Assembly (NCBI RefSeq): GCF_949628215.1
Contig: NC_134276.1
Location: forward strand, 67,434,233-67,498,232
Length of the DNA stretch: 64,000 nt
DNA from: Phalacrocorax aristotelis
Lineage: Eukaryota; Chordata; Aves; Suliformes; Phalacrocoracidae
Direction of reading: 5' to 3'
The notes below the pieces were generated by a model. It did not search any database. It saw only the letters and a program-made list of their open reading frames with translations, and was not told where the DNA came from. Positions 48,101 to 62,450 of this stretch are shown here, in pieces. The position numbers were made by a program, and so were the translations under genes. How positions within the stretch are numbered: position 1 is the stretch's first letter; every line of letters begins with the position of its first letter.

Positions 48101-51100
48101 CAGTGCTTTCCCAGGCAACGCTCTTCCTCTTAAACAAGTGGAAGAACATTCCTGCATGCAGACAGAGTTATCACACAAGGCTGGAGCTACAGATGTTGTA
48201 TGGACAGATGTTATCTGCATATCAGCTAACAATAACCTGCAAAAGGCAAGGGCCTTACAATTATTCTTAACATAAAGACTGTAAAAAACCCATGAGTTTG
48301 GTGCCTCTGATGTCCATTTTGGAGTGTGAAAGAAAGGTAGACCTCTCACTTAAAGATGCCTCAATTTCAAAGGGGCCAAACCTCTCCCAGGTTTCAACAG
48401 GCAAATCAGCTGCATGGAGGATTTTAATTTGTAGTTGCACATGCAAACCCCTGTACTTTTTTTGCCTTATCTAACCCAAGCTCACTGGTCCTTGAACACT
48501 ATACATATGCATGGGTGTGCATGTGTAGATGTAGAGGTACTGTATATTCCTACATCAGAGGGGTACTTCTGCCAAGAACTAGCTCTTGTATCACAGGCCT
48601 TGTCAGATGTGTGGATTTGTCTTCTCAGTTGAGTGAATGTGACTCTGGAACCAGGGTCCAAAACACCAGAGCATTTCTGTAGGAGAGCTCAACTTCTTGG
48701 TGACTGACTATTTGGGAGGTAGGTACCTCTGTTTCCAGCTGGGAAAAAGGACAGAAGATCTCAGATTCCTCCTGATACTGGATGAAAACTCACTTTTTCC
48801 ATGCAACTGATTCTTGCTTTGTGGCTTTATTGCCTCTTCCTGCAGTGATGCCCTTCAGAGCGTAAAATGTATTAAACCAAATCTTTCTAAAGGAATGAGA
48901 TACCACCCCGGATAGTCTTAGAGCTCCTAACTGGCAACCTAAGCAACCCAGCATTATTTATAAATGAAAGCAAAGTAATCAATAGCAGCGATACAGACTT
49001 GGTATTCAGTTTCCCTGTCTGAAATTTCCAGCATTGCTGTACTCAGCATCGCAGCTTAGAGCTAGCTGCTGCTGGGTATTTAGCGAGCTAATAATTCAGC
49101 CAATATGAATTTTATTTTCATTCAGTATTTGCTGTCTAAATGGGTAGGGTATGTGCAGTATTTAATGATTAAGGGTCTTTTTGCTCCTCCAGAGAAGTCT
49201 GGCTTTAGTCAAGCTCTCTCTTGCTTGTTTCCCAACTTCCAGACCAGCTTCTTACATGCCAGGTGCTTGCCAGTTTTTCCCCTTTCATGATCTGTAATAT
49301 GAATAAATGGACATATTATCACTTTCATTTATTCCTTTCCTCTGCTTCAGCCTCCAAGTGATGGCCTAATCATCTTCCTAGCAAGGAGGTCTGGCTGTCT
49401 CCTAGAATTTTTTTAAAAAATTATTTACTTCACTGACTTTGAAGCAACTCCTGTCTGGCCGCATGGAGGGTTGGCGAGAGGATTTTTGGAAGGCAATGAC
49501 TGCATATATGAAACATTTCTTATGAATGTATCTTGCAACATGTGCCATGCATTGCTTATACTATGCCAGTGCCTCTGGACCATGATGCAAAATCACTGCT
49601 TCACCTAACCTCTGCAGGCTGGCAGCCACCACTACACTTTGTTTGCTCTGTTGGAGACAGGCAGGGCAGTGTGGTACCAAAACTGATTTCCATTTTGTAC
49701 CCCACAGTACTTTCACTGTTGGGCCTGCCGAGCTATTTGAAGACTGCGACCACACACAGGTCACGCTGGTTCGGGGTCTTTGTCCCTGAGGTAGGGTTCA
49801 GATCACCAGTGCCTGTAGGAACTGCTCCTGTTCTTGGCCAATGTCAGAACCCAACAAGACAGAGCTTCAGGCGAGAGATGAACAGCTCTAAGACAAGTGG
49901 AGCTGTAAAAATCCCCAAAACAATCTGTCGCACCCAAAGATGATAAGAAATAATTCAGGGCCTTGAGGCAGGTCTGTCTGCAATTATAGAGAGGCAATGC
50001 AAAAGATGAAAAGCAGATGAGGGAAGAGATGGAGCATGATCAGAAGCAGTGGTTAATAATCAGATCGAAGGCACAATTAAGACTGACTGTTCTGTGATGC
50101 CAAGAGAAGGAGGGGAGATAATCCAATCCCAGAAGTGCTGCCAGAACACCACAACACTCTGCCTACCATTTATTTAGGCAGCAGGAGAACATGACCAAAT
50201 GCACATCATAACTATAGAAAAGAAGCCTTAATTTCTCTCTTGTTCACTGTGCAATTAATTAAAAAGTTATCTTTTATTTGTAAGGTCACCATAAGGTTGG
50301 GGTCAATTTATGTCATGCTGAAAGCACAGTCATTATTTGAGGAGTTAAAATGCTGCAGCATTTATTATCTGTCTCCCTCCTGGCTCTCACTAAATCCTTC
50401 CTCTGGCATTCTCCTTCCTTTGCTTTGCCTTGGCCTCTTGGTCCCATATGACTTTCTGTCCCTCACAATGTGTCCCTCTGTGCCTGTCCCCACATTTATA
50501 CACCCTGAACACCTCAGAGGGTGTCCAGCCACTTGTGTTGTCTGCTTTGAGCTGAAGTCCAGGAGTGCCCCTTTGGCCAGGGTTCAAAAGTTGTTAGTGA
50601 GACACCTCCCAAAAAACACTTGCAGGCAGAATGACTGTTTCAGCCACATTTCCAGAGGAGAAAATCAAAACAAAAGCCTCCTGAGTAAGCCAGACATGGC
50701 CAACCTCCAACCCTGTTAAGATTTTCGTGTCTCATTTGCTTTCTTTTCATTTCTCTTTGTACAGCAGGCACCAGTCCTTCTAGCTATATGCATTCTCCTA
50801 AAGGTGTCCTTCATCAAAATGAAAAGGATAGAAGTTTCCACGAACAACTGTCAAATATAAATAGATGAGGAGGTAATATTAAGATTAAAGATCTGGCATC
50901 CTTGCTTGGTAGGGGAAGTGTAGGATGCCGTATACCAAGAAATTTTTAACACAATAAGAAAATTGCAGATTGTAAATCTACAAGTAGCATCTACTTAAAA
51001 AACTCAAAAGTCTGAACAAGAAGTCAAAAATGGAACAAAGTGCTCTAGGAAGGAAATGCTTTGTGTTTATTTACGGTGCACTGTAGTTGAAAGGGCAAAA

Positions 51101-54100
51101 GAAATGGTAGGCATTTATGTTCGAAGCAGAGCTGAACACCCACATGCATTCACATGAATTGTCTGCTGATAGCTGGAAGTCTCTGAAGGCTGGGTTAGAT
51201 TAAGCTTTGTTGTCAACAGGTGCCCATAATCTTCCAGACTGATGAAGGCAGTTTTGGTCATCTGTATGGAACTCCTCTAGATTTATGAGGATTCTGTAGT
51301 AATTAAAATTTTTAAATGTTTGTGTTCAGAAAGAATAACCTAAATACATCAGAAATTAGAATGATGTGTTGTTTTAGTTGACTTCTTTCAAAAGTTGCTT
51401 GCATTATAGCAGGAATCTTGGTCCCAGCTCTTGTTTTATTCCCATTGTTTATGCTGCTTTATTATAATTTTTCAAATTACATGTCTTTTTTTCCACTGAG
51501 GTAGAAAGTGGCCTTTAGTTTATCGTGGATAAAAACCATGCACATGGGCAAGGCAGGAATCTGATATATATAAAATCTAAACTGTACCCCAAGCCATAGT
51601 AAAATGGGTGTTTGCCCATAAGCTGAAGATCCTACCAGTTCTGCCCAAATTGAATTCAGACCTCTGAAACAGAGGCAGCCCAGGGACTGCCATGCAGAGT
51701 GTATGGAGTTAGGCCTTCTCATGTGGCATTCTAAATGCTGCGTAAACTGAGGAGGGACCATGAAGAGCAGTTTATAGCAATCCTATACTCCAAGATTCAG
51801 ATACATCCCAAAAGGCTGCAGGCAGATGCCTCTGTCCATTTAGTCTCCTTTATAGGGCAAAAATTCCTGACCTTTGTTTCCAAAGCATCAGTGGCTGAAC
51901 ACATGGAGACTGTGGAAGAGATGGAGTATGTTGCAGCAGGACACTGTATTTTAGTGGTGAGCATACTCGCCTGACGTAGGGCAGTTGTGGCCCATATGCC
52001 AGGAGCTATTTGTGCATTTTTCATTAAATACCGGCTGGATAAGAAACAAAATCAGTGCCTCCTTGCTGACCAAGGAAGTAATGATGGTCCACCTTCATTA
52101 GGAAATGTAAGTAGTAGCAAATGTAGTCCTCCCAAAGTACTAGTTGGCCTAGTGAACACAGGCTGTCCTCAGAGTCTTCCCACTCCCCGAGTGAGCACTG
52201 TTGTGACAAAACTATTAAATAAAATGTGGTCATCACCATATTTTTAAAAGGCACTTGGGCTGAGGAGAGGTGCTGAGCTGCTCAGGCCAGGAACGGCCCC
52301 GGGGGTGAGCAGAGGTGGCATGCTTCTGCTGGAGTCAAGCAGGGACATGTCTCTGGCATTACCTGGCAGCTCCCTGTGGGCTTTTTAGGTCACAGCTTTG
52401 GCCACCAACTAGCCTCAATGTAGTTTCAGTTCCAACCCTTCAGCTGTGTCTTCTCACACTAAAAGACTATGGCATTTCATACTGAGTATAAACACTCCAG
52501 ACCAACATAAAATGGCCAAAGGAACAGAAAGAATTTGGCTTTGTATGTTGGATTTTGCAGTCACAGTCTCAGCTGTAACACAGAACAACCCCAGTGGTGT
52601 TTCCCCTGCCTTGTACTACAAACAAACCAAAATGGGGCTGAGTTTCTGCCTGGGGATGATTGTGCTGGCAACATGTTCCAAAGGCATTTAGGAGAAAGAA
52701 GTTCATCTATTTCTCCATCCCACTGTAGTCAAGGGCTACTGAGGACCTGAATTAACAGTGTGCCCACCGTTAATGTTGAGTACAAACCATAGCCCTGTGA
52801 CACTCAGCTGCTAACAAGATAAGCATAAGATTTGGGGGAATGATTGCCAGCAACTTGCAGAGAGAGTCAACATGGAGGTATGAAATGATGCCTGGCAAAA
52901 GAAGCTTTTCCAAAACCAGGTCTTTAAAAACACTCTGTCCTATATGTTGATCTTAAATAACTCTCACAGTCATATGGTAGTTTACGAGTGGCTTCTGTTG
53001 GTGTTCCTGCTTAGTTCTCTCTGAGTGTGTTCAGGAAACCTGTGTTCAGTTTGAACCCCGAATACCATCAGTACTTCCCTTGTTCTATTCTAAACTGTGT
53101 GAAGTTCTGGTTTCCAAAGATTGTGACTTCAGGCTTAGCTCATTTGACTTTGCTCACCTGAATTGTGCCAAATTCTGACATCATGTACAAAAGCTTCAGT
53201 ACAGATGTAGAAGGGGCCAGACTCAGAATCTTAAATTATCCTAAGTGTTCTGTCAGGGCAGGGAGCCCTTGGGTCTGATGCCACTTCTCTCTCCGCATGC
53301 CAGGCTGGCATCGTGCTTAGCGGGAACTTGCATAAAAAGCAGATGCAAAATCAAGGTCCATAAAAAGCAGACTTGGTTTAGGATGTAAATGCTCTCAAGT
53401 GACTAAAAAGTGACTTTGGAAATATACATCTATAAGCTCTGCTCAGAAAGCCTTCCAGGGACAATAGCCAAATGGATCACTAAACTTAGTTACTACTAAA
53501 GGAGTTATGTTGAGAGAAGAATGCCTTTACTTGAAAGAACCTGAATCAAAATTTAGGAGCCAAATGAAGGCCCTTTTGAAAGTTTTATTAAAGGATAAAG
53601 CAGAAAGTACCTGCAGCACTTGAAATAAGCTGCTATATACTAGTAGCTGTGATCACATCTACTGACTCATTTGGACCTTGGGGTAAGTATTATTTAAAAT
53701 AAAAGACATACATAGCATGTGAAGAGCTGGTTATTAAAATGCAGAAGGCAGCTATTTTAAACTAGGTCCTCTGTCTCCTTTGTGTCTGGCACAGCCCAGC
53801 AAATACAGGGAACCACAAAACCACCCCCTTCCCCAAAGTCAGAGCTCTCTTTTGTGACTGTTGATTTAATTCAGGTTTACTACAAATTCCCAGTTTCAAG
53901 GTCTGGTGGTTTGTTTTCACTAGAATGAGCCCAGTACTAAACTAAATTCACAAACATTTCTTCTTTAAAACTTCTAAATGTGTAACTTCTGTTACATGTT
54001 GTTCATAACCTTTGTGTGGGTGAGATTTTTCATTTGCATAGATGCTCAAGAAACAGCTATTCTATGTATAAACACATATACTGATGAGCAAACAGTAGTA

Positions 54101-54870
54101 TAGGGGGTATGTCAAATTCTTATTAAAATTAATCTTAAAAGGTTTGTTTTCCTAAGCAAGGTGCAGACGCACTGGGACAAGTGCAGGTATGTTTGTGCTA
54201 TGAGGGCTGAAACTATGGGTTTGGGAGCCATAGGACTCCCCCCAGCACGGTGAGGAAGTCTGATGTCTCCTTGCACCTCGGCGGGCATAATGCAAGCCTG
54301 AGGGTGTACAACACCACCAAGGGAGTATTCTGAGGGGAAATCCTTCATTCCTTCCTTCTGGGGCAATCCCATGCTATGACCATAGGCAAGCCTTGGAGGT
54401 AGATGACTGATCGCACACAATAAAAAGAGAGAAACAATGAACAGATCAAGTGAATGGCTTATTTCTCATACTAAATTTTGTCCTCAGGATTAATTATGGC
54501 AAGAAATATATGTGCAGAGCTTAGGTTCAATTCACAAAGAGAGTCAAAGTAAATTTAAAGATTTACAATTAGCTGGAAAAAAAATCCTACTGGCTCTGAG
54601 CACCACTAAGAACTCATGTTTTTATGAATCTAACACATTTTAATGGGATGCATGAGCATATCTGTATACATATTTAAATAGAAATAGATATGCCTATATA
54701 ATAGAGTTATGACAGTGTGATAGCTTTAGCTATATGCAATTATATTTCATTCTCTAGGCATTTTTAAGGCCTCGCCTGCACCATGTCCCACTAACCTGTA
54801 TCCTTTGGGCCCAGTTTGCACCCTATAAATCCCTGACACTTTCAAACTGCTGTTGCCACAGAGGCTGAAC
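42183..54870. other. Intergenic, no gene recognised
   Basis: It contains a 15-bp tandem direct repeat (aaatgccaatattg units at about 42,508-42,536) and T/G low-complexity at about 45,966-46,011. Open frames of up to 159 codons (50,240-50,719) have no domain signature or splice context. No RNA gene or repeat family recognised. Confidence 0.5.
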
Positions 54871-54959
54871 AAGTGATGCCCTCCCACTAGCATGAGCTCT
54901 CAGCAATTGTTCCCTTTAAGAAGATGGATCTTTTGCCAACTCTGTCTCCATAGTGCTTT

Positions 54960-55120
54960 TCTGCCTGTCCTCACGCCCTTCCCCATCTTTCCCAGTGACC
55001 CAGGCAGTGAGGCAATGTCACATCCTTTCCTGAAACAGTCAGACCTAAGACTTGAAATCTCAACAAGCAGCAAAGCCAGGATTGAAGGCTTTGTGCAAAC
55101 TGAAGTAGAGATTCCCACCT
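54960..55120 (+). repeat. Possible MIR-like SINE fragment
   Basis: gacccaggcagtgaggcaat and aacaagcagcaaagccagga ttgaaggc resemble the 'cacacagcaagtcagtggcagagccaggattgaaccc' part of MIR. Weak similarity, by eye. Confidence 0.3.
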
Positions 55121-58100
55121 TTTAGATGATCTTCTGACAGATGGCCCAGCTCCTAAAACTGAGGTGGTATTGCACATGGAAAAGCAGTTTTAAATTATTG
55201 TCAGAGAATTCAGAAACTTACCACTTAGCTTCTCACGCTTTTTTGAGTCTTGTACCTCTGTACTAAGGCAGATGGCTAGAGAGTCATGTGAAAACTGTCA
55301 GCAGCATAGTTTCTAAGTATCTTTGCAAAGAAGTACCTACAGTAGTTTTTCTAAGACTGGTCTGTACCCTTTCGGTACTGCTTGGAGGTGGTACGTGTTA
55401 GGGTTGGCCTTTCTAAAACCTTCAGGCTTTTACCATATACCAGTTGCTCAGGCATTTGCTCAGTCATGCTAATAAATCTTTACTACTGCATTTCTATCAG
55501 GTCTTTCTCTATGTATTGGAAAAATATAAGCTTATAAGTTTAGAGGACCCAGTCGTGCACTGTCTTGTGTGCAAAGGGCATTTGTATGTCTTAGAGACCT
55601 GCAGAAGCCCATGGGCCAGGCTGAAGTCAGAAAAATTTTCCTGTGGGTTTGCAGGATCTGCCTTCTTCACAGCAGGACCACAACACAGGTGCAGGGGGTG
55701 TCCATGGAAGCCAAAGAGATGAACTGTAGGGCAGGATGTTAAGCAGATGCCTACTAGGTTGCTGGATCAAGGTTTTCAGTATCTATTTGAATGGCTTTAT
55801 CAGTAACAGCAATAATTTAAAAAAAAACACTTTCAGATGAAAAATATATAGGAAATATATAGGAAATTAAGATGTTACAGAATTGTGCTAAGAGATATTC
55901 TCTGTTTTATGGACTCAAAGTTTTACAGAAGATGGGGAGATAAAGCAAAACATAATAATAAAGACATGCTGTTGACATGCTCTTTAATGGCATTTGTGAC
56001 ATAATAAATGGATCATATCAAGGTTGTTCTTGGAAAGGGAAAAAGACATAAATATTAGCATAAATAAACACTCAATATTGTATTCTTGTTGGAAGCGGCC
56101 AGCATATTTTTCTAAAAGGTCCTTGCATTATTTGCACAATAGAGGCACTGAAAAAAAAAAAGATGCTTGAAGATGATTTATGAAAAAATTAGGTTTATTA
56201 CACCTTTATCTTATCAACATAAACAAAAGCTCAGTGTGCAGATAACTGAACACACTCTTGTTGATCCTCAGGAAAAAGGGCCAGAAATCTGTGAATCATC
56301 TATTGCTGTTGCATGTATGCTGGAACCAAGCAGATGCTGTTGCTGAAGGGAGCAACCTGAAAAATGATGCCTTGATCAAAATTTGGGAAGGAACTGAAAG
56401 GGGCCTTGGAGGCAAACCCATAATAGCTACTTACCACCTTAAGTTTACATTTGTTCAAATAAACAGTCACATGAGTGGACAAAGTTAATGTAATATCAGG
56501 TGTAGACCATCATTCATAATCAGTGAGGCAAAAGGACGGCCTCATTTATCAAGGTATCTCTTTACTATGAACAGTCAGTGCATCTCCAAATATAACCTAT
56601 TTTTTCCTTTAAAAGTCTATGAAATCAAGAGTGATACTGTATATCATTTCAACACCTACCTCCATAGGTGTTTCAGTGCATCCAGCCCACACAAGCTGAT
56701 TCACTTCAAGTCTCTATTTTTTTCCCCACCCATATTTCAATGACCATTTTTTTACTGGCACTGAAAAAGTGCATGATGAGGAGACTGGTTTCCTGCTCAC
56801 ATTCTAGCTCTCTTGTCTATCTGACTTTCACCTGTGCATAGGCAAAGAATGTCTCTTGTTTCGCTATGCAATGCTGTAGCTTGTTTGCTGAGGAGGAATA
56901 CAACAGCTAATTAAAAGGTATCTGTCTTCAGAAACTCCTTCTGAGCAGCTACATTTTGTCACTTTCTGAACTGCCTCCCTGGGCTGTCATCCTCCAACTC
57001 CCCTGTACCACTGCCAACACCAGCAGGGCTTTCTTCCAGGCTAGCAGGCAGTTCTGCATGAAGGAAAGCAAGCAAGACAGAAGGGCTTTGGTTTTGTCCT
57101 ACTCTTTCAGGATCACCGTCTTCACCTCTGCACAACCCGTTGCATCCAGCAACTTGAGGGCTCCGTCTGTGGGGGTCCACAGACAGAAAAGATGGAGATT
57201 TATTACTGGGGATGCAGGCCTTACAAATACCAGTCTGACTCATGGTCGTCCTAATCAAGTTTCAACATTTATTCATGGCTTAAATCTTTCCAGCCTAGAG
57301 AGGTTCCTCTGGAGTTCTTGTGGGTGCTGTCCTGCACTGTGGAAAATATTGTTCTTGTGGTCTAATGACATAAGGCACAGGGGCTCTGCTGCTTAAGTGA
57401 CAGCTTTGAGATCAGGAGAAATGTCTATGACTGACAACTGAAGGAAACAAAAATTAGGGACAGAAGAAGCCTTGAAGTGATGTATGCTTCCTAGACTGAA
57501 TTTATTGCTATTTTTAGCATCAGAATATGATGACTTCACAGAACACTTTGGACAACGAGGTCGGAGGGAAAAAGAGGAAGACATGTAATGTGGTCCCCTT
57601 AACCACTCTAAATATGAGGGCTTCAAAGCTGAAAAAAAGAGGGAGGGAGAAAGGAAAACACTTTTAAAAATCTTTGAATGTTGTTTTTTTCTATGCATTT
57701 TTTCCTTTGTGAAAGGCTTTGGGCTGCAATGGCTCTGCGCCTTTTGCCCTCTACTTGGATGTCTAAACCTCCATGGCAGCAAGCCATAGTCCATCTCCAG
57801 GATAGTTAAACCTCCCCAGCAGCAAGTCATGGTCCACCAGGTACTTTTAACTCTTTTTCCCATATTGACAATTTATCATTTTAGAAAACAAAGTGCCTGG
57901 AAGACTCTAAACCGCTGCTGAAAGTGTCTTGGCCCTGAAGGTAGAGAATGCATTTTAAAACCTGTCACCTTTTTTTATTTCAACCCTACATCTCTCCTTT
58001 ATCTCCACAAGCAGACCATGTCACCACATGCACCATTAATTCTGTTACTTTCAAATCAAGCAGAAGAAATAAACCAGGCTGTAGCCTTTCCTTTGTGCTG

Positions 58101-60000
58101 CCATAATGAACAAAGCTAGGAATCTGGAAGACAAAGTGCTGACATTTTAACTTTTAATTGAAGAATTTCTTCCCCACAGAGGTGACAACAGGGAATGGAG
58201 CATCGTCCTCCCTTTTAAAATTAAAGGCCAAGTTCCCCAGCTGCTTTGGAGCCAGCATGGATACAGCCACAAGTGGGATGGTGTGAAGGCAGCCCCTTCA
58301 GGTCTGAAAGGCTCAGCTGAGCTAAAGCAACGGCCACTGTAAGTCACTCTGCTAACTAGTGAGACTGTTGGAGAGCCACCTCGACTCTGACACCCAGAAC
58401 TCACTTGCTGCTTGCATATCCTGCACTGTCTCCAGCTAAATGTGATCCACCCCGTTCCCTGCCTTATTCTGCCAAGTAGCCAGGAATCCTCATCTCTCCA
58501 GTGTCACACAACGTCCTGCGGAAGGGCCCAGCCTATAGGTGAGGTTCTGTGGCCTTCTTTCTCTCACGTCTTTATTAAATCCTAAACACAAGCTTTTAAG
58601 AATTGGCAAGCTGCTTTTCTCCTGTGTGAAATAAAATGCTGCACTTGTCACCTTTTCAATGGATGTAAGCACTGTAAAAATGCTGAGACACTTGACTACA
58701 ATAAAAGCCCACCACCTTATCCCCCTCTAAATACCCAAGTGGTTCCCAAAGACCCTTTGGGAGGGAGAAAGAGACCCACTCTACATTACTGGGATACCTC
58801 TCCACAGATGTGCATTTCCTTCTTGAGTGAGATTTGAAGGCTGACCCACTCGTGTCTGCTCACGTCTCCCTCTGCTGTCTTCTTCCCAGTTGAGCCACAC
58901 TACCACATGCTCCAAACTTCACTGATCTCCTAAGACATTTCAGTGCATGTCTGTATATTACTCTAACTTCATATTTAACTGCCCAGAGTTTCTGAAGAGT
59001 ACTGAGTTATTCAAGTTTAGGGAGTACATCAGTAAAACAAATAGGAGATCACTCTGACAAACGTTGCAGTAGGTTGCAACTCTCGAGGGGGTTCTCAGTG
59101 TGAAACTTGGCCCTTGCCTCTCCCCAGTTTCCATTAAACTGTAAAACAGCCTGTCAAGGGAAAGGAGGAGAACCTCATAACTGAGACTTTAAAACTGAAC
59201 TGAGCAAAGCCGTTCAGAATATACTGAGGAACAACCCTGCATGGCAAGAGGGAGGTGCAAGGAGCTATTCTCCCTCACTGAGACTGTATTCTCTATTGTC
59301 CTTGACTTTAACAGTGCCTGCTATAGCAGACATGAAGGGCACCTCACTAAATTAGACACCAGCAGATATGAGAAAAGGTACAGGATGCCTCACTTACTTT
59401 GGGGCTTTAAAAAAAAAATGTGAATGGATAGTGTATTTCACTGAGCTATTCAAGGAATTTCTGAACATGCCTTGAGATGGGCAAAATAATTAATCAAACG
59501 TTATGTTTACTGCCTAGAAGTGTAATTGAAATTATGCCTGTTATAAAAATATCATTACCACATGTGTATTTCAGATTGATTTATTCTTTTGGTGATGGCA
59601 CATTTTTGAAATTTAAGCTGCATTTTCTGGAGGAGTGTCCTCAGGCATTCCAAAAATTGATGATCTGTTCCTGTTTGGACTGGTATAAATACCTCTGTAT
59701 ATACATTCTTACCTATGTACAAATTAATGCAACAGTTCACAACACAAACTAAGGAGTTTTTTTTTGTTGTCACACACATCCGTGCATTTCAAACTACCTT
59801 TATTAATCATCTTGCAGAGGTACATATCCAGCTTATATAAACTTAGGCTCTATCAATATAAGAATATTTCAAAAACAGGTACTTTTCTGAAAACCTTTTT
59901 TAACTTTAGTTTTCAGAGATTTTTTTCCAATAAAAAGGCTTTCTGTTGTGCAGTGTTCACTGTAACACTGGATTATTCCTACCAATAGGAATTTCCTGAC
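55121..60000. other. Intergenic, no gene recognised
   Basis: AT-rich. A minus-strand open frame at 57,393-57,863 (156 codons) lacks any recognisable motif. A short tandem (tataggaaatatataggaaa) lies at about 55,848-55,867. Confidence 0.5.
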
Positions 60001-60003
60001 AAA

Positions 60004-60077
60004 GGTCTGGTATGTTATTTCTGTACCTCTCTCATACTGAGAGGTACAGAATGTTGACCTTCAACATTCATTGACCT
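60004..60077. repeat. Compound hairpin: 13-bp and 8-bp perfect stems side by side
   Basis: The first stem is 60019-60031 with 60039-60051 (TTCTGTACCTCTC against GAGAGGTACAGAA, 7-nt loop). The second is 60050-60057 with 60061-60068 (AATGTTGA against TCAACATT, 3-nt loop). Short flanking complementarity (aggtc 60004-60008, gacct 60073-60077) encloses both. Function unknown; too short for a microRNA precursor stem. Confidence 0.6.
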
Positions 60078-61919
60078 ACAACCACCCAGAGAAAGTCACT
60101 TTAATCTATCAAAGGAAGAGTTCAATTTTCAAAGATTTTATTTCTGTATTGAGTCAATCCTTCGGAAGGCACCTGAAAGAGAAGATATTCTCATATTTTA
60201 CTGAAATCATGCTGACTATTCCATGAAGTAAGATTAGGGTGCAGCGACTTCATTTTGTTGTTATAGATTTATGCAAATCCTTAGCATGTTTCATTTTCAT
60301 AGTAGCATATTCATATCATGGGCTGTATGTCTTCTGATATTTTGTGTCTTCATGGTCTGTGTTAATGGGGACATATAATTATGATGACTCTGAATATGTC
60401 ATATTTAGCATCTTGGACAGTTATGCCTGTCTCCAAACTACCGCAAAATACCTTAATCTCTGCCTTTTGGTTACCCCTTGCATTTGGTTTTGTCTTCCTT
60501 TCTTAAATCCTTTGAATTAGATTAATTCCCTTCTTTCACTGAGTGATAAGATTTTCCTGAAGGAAGCAGCTTTGTCATCAGCCCAGCTAAGAGACAGCTG
60601 TTAGTCTTCAGCAAAGTCAAGTCCACTTCTCACAATACTGTTGGCTTGATATGGTTATGAGCTACACCACAAGAATGGTCTCCATACATATGACTTCTCA
60701 TTATCCAGCTTTATTGAGAGGTACGTAACAATAATGACTTTTGGTATCATGCAGCAAATGTTTTTTTGTAAGGGCAATGTACCTTTCCTCAGGTACATTC
60801 CCTTATGACTCTAAATATACCTGACATTTAACTTGACTTTTATCTTGCTCTTCTCAGTTTGCTTCTTGCTCCCACTGGGATATCCCACTTCTTCACATTG
60901 CACACAGATACCAGTGGAGCTCCTTGTCACAATACGTTGTCAGCGCTGGAAGTTTATACAGCTCAAAAACTGACTGCACATACTAATGGGTGAAAAGTCT
61001 ACTGAAGGCTGTTAAAGACTTTAAACCGCTTTTGACAAACATGTACCTGTGTGTCATTCACTTACCTCAGATGCCTCTGAACAATGTTATGAATTGCTGT
61101 ACATTCTCAAGCCCCTTTTTAAGCTAGCAGACAGAGTCTTTTAAATCTTCTGCTAATAAAACCACACCGCACCACACCTTGGAAACTGGCTGGTGCCAGG
61201 AAGCAAAATTTTTTAAGTGAATTGTCCAGCAATTGTCTTTTAATAGCCAGTGACTATTTTAGTCAAATAGTCAATGGCCGTTAACCTCAACCTCATGGCT
61301 ACTTCTCTTGTCCCTTTTACTTCCTGCATGATTTCCTTATACTGCCCAGCTGAACTAAGGCAATGTATTCCTAGAGGGATTGTACCAGTAACCATGCCAA
61401 TAAATACTATTTATAAATTATGAACAAAGGAAATCCACTTACCTCATTGTCATGACCCTGTGTGACTGGGCAAACTGGCTTATTAAGAACCCTGAGTTTA
61501 GCCTTAGCGATGAGTGGCTTACCTTTCTGTTGGGGGTTCAAATAATGGGAGGAGGAGACAGGCCCCAAACTTTCTGAGGAATACAAAATCAGTCTGAGTA
61601 CTATGGTGAAGAGTTAAGAGCATTGGGGTCATTTAAACTGCTTTACACAGGCAGTATCTGTGACTGGATCTCTGAGCCTGAGCCTGGGAAACAAACCCCT
61701 GCGGAGAGCAAGAGCCTTGGAAGAAGGCTGGAAGGAATGGTTTTTTTTCTTTGAATTTTACTAAAAAAACCCTAAACAACCTTCCCCTAAAGACAACACC
61801 ACCACCACCAAAAGCCCACAATGGATTTCCAAATGGGGTTACTGAGAAAATAACTCTTGCAAGAGAATGAATCCAACATAACAGGACTTAGTCCCAGACC
61901 AGATCCTTTTACAGAGAAA

Positions 61920-62450
61920 GAGTATAAATGGCAATGCAACCGAAAGGATGAGAAAAGTAGCTGGAGAGTCACACCTATCAATGGTACTGGAAGACGAAAA
62001 GTACTGAGGTGCTTCCATTGTCTGGTACTATTCAATATGGTTACTGGTGGCCTTGGGGTATAAGGTATACTAAAGTTGCAGATGACATGAGGTTGGAAGA
62101 AACTGTTCAGTATATTGGAGGAAGTATGCTGGTAGACAGACTTAGCATTCAAAACTATTTTGAATATTGCCCAGCCGTTGGGCATCACCCTTAAAAAGGT
62201 GTGGCCCACACAGAGTGTGATGACACAGAGACTAGAGGGAAGCAATGGGAATGTCCACTAGCCTCGAAAACATGGCCGGTGAGGAAAGATCAAATAGATT
62301 GGCCTTGTTTAAAATAAAGATGAAAAGACTTCAGGGACACCCAGGATTCAAATTTCATGTGTAACCAACCTCAGCTCCAAAGCATTCACCAGCATAATGA
62401 TGACCTACAGGACAAAAGACAAAAACCTTCAAAGCTGTAGTGTGCCACAT
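61920..62450 (+). mobile_element. Degenerate CR1-like LINE 3' fragment (plus orientation)
   Basis: ggtactattcaatatggtta ctggtggcctt (about 62,022-62,052) resembles the region after SVLGP (LFNMFINDL). It is followed by KVADDMRLEETVQYI (62,072-62,116), a recognisable version of the catalytic KFADDTKLGG box. Near 62,250-62,330, NMAGEERSNRLALFKIKMKR LQG parallels the CR1 'EHMxYEERLRxLxLFSLEKRRLRG' block. Old and inactive. Confidence 0.6.

Noticed and set aside
50240-50719. 159-codon open frame, plus strand
   Set aside because: Composition looks non-coding; no motif, no second exon and no conserved block that I can identify.
51735-52250. Overlapping short frames suggestive of a retrogene
   Set aside because: No recognisable parent protein, no A-tail and no target-site duplication.
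57393-57863. 156-codon open frame, minus strand
   Set aside because: No family motif; low-complexity stretches and no start or splice context. Chance is adequate in a window this size.
60019-60051. Possible microRNA hairpin
   Set aside because: The stem is only 13 bp with a 7-nt loop, well short of a precursor microRNA stem.
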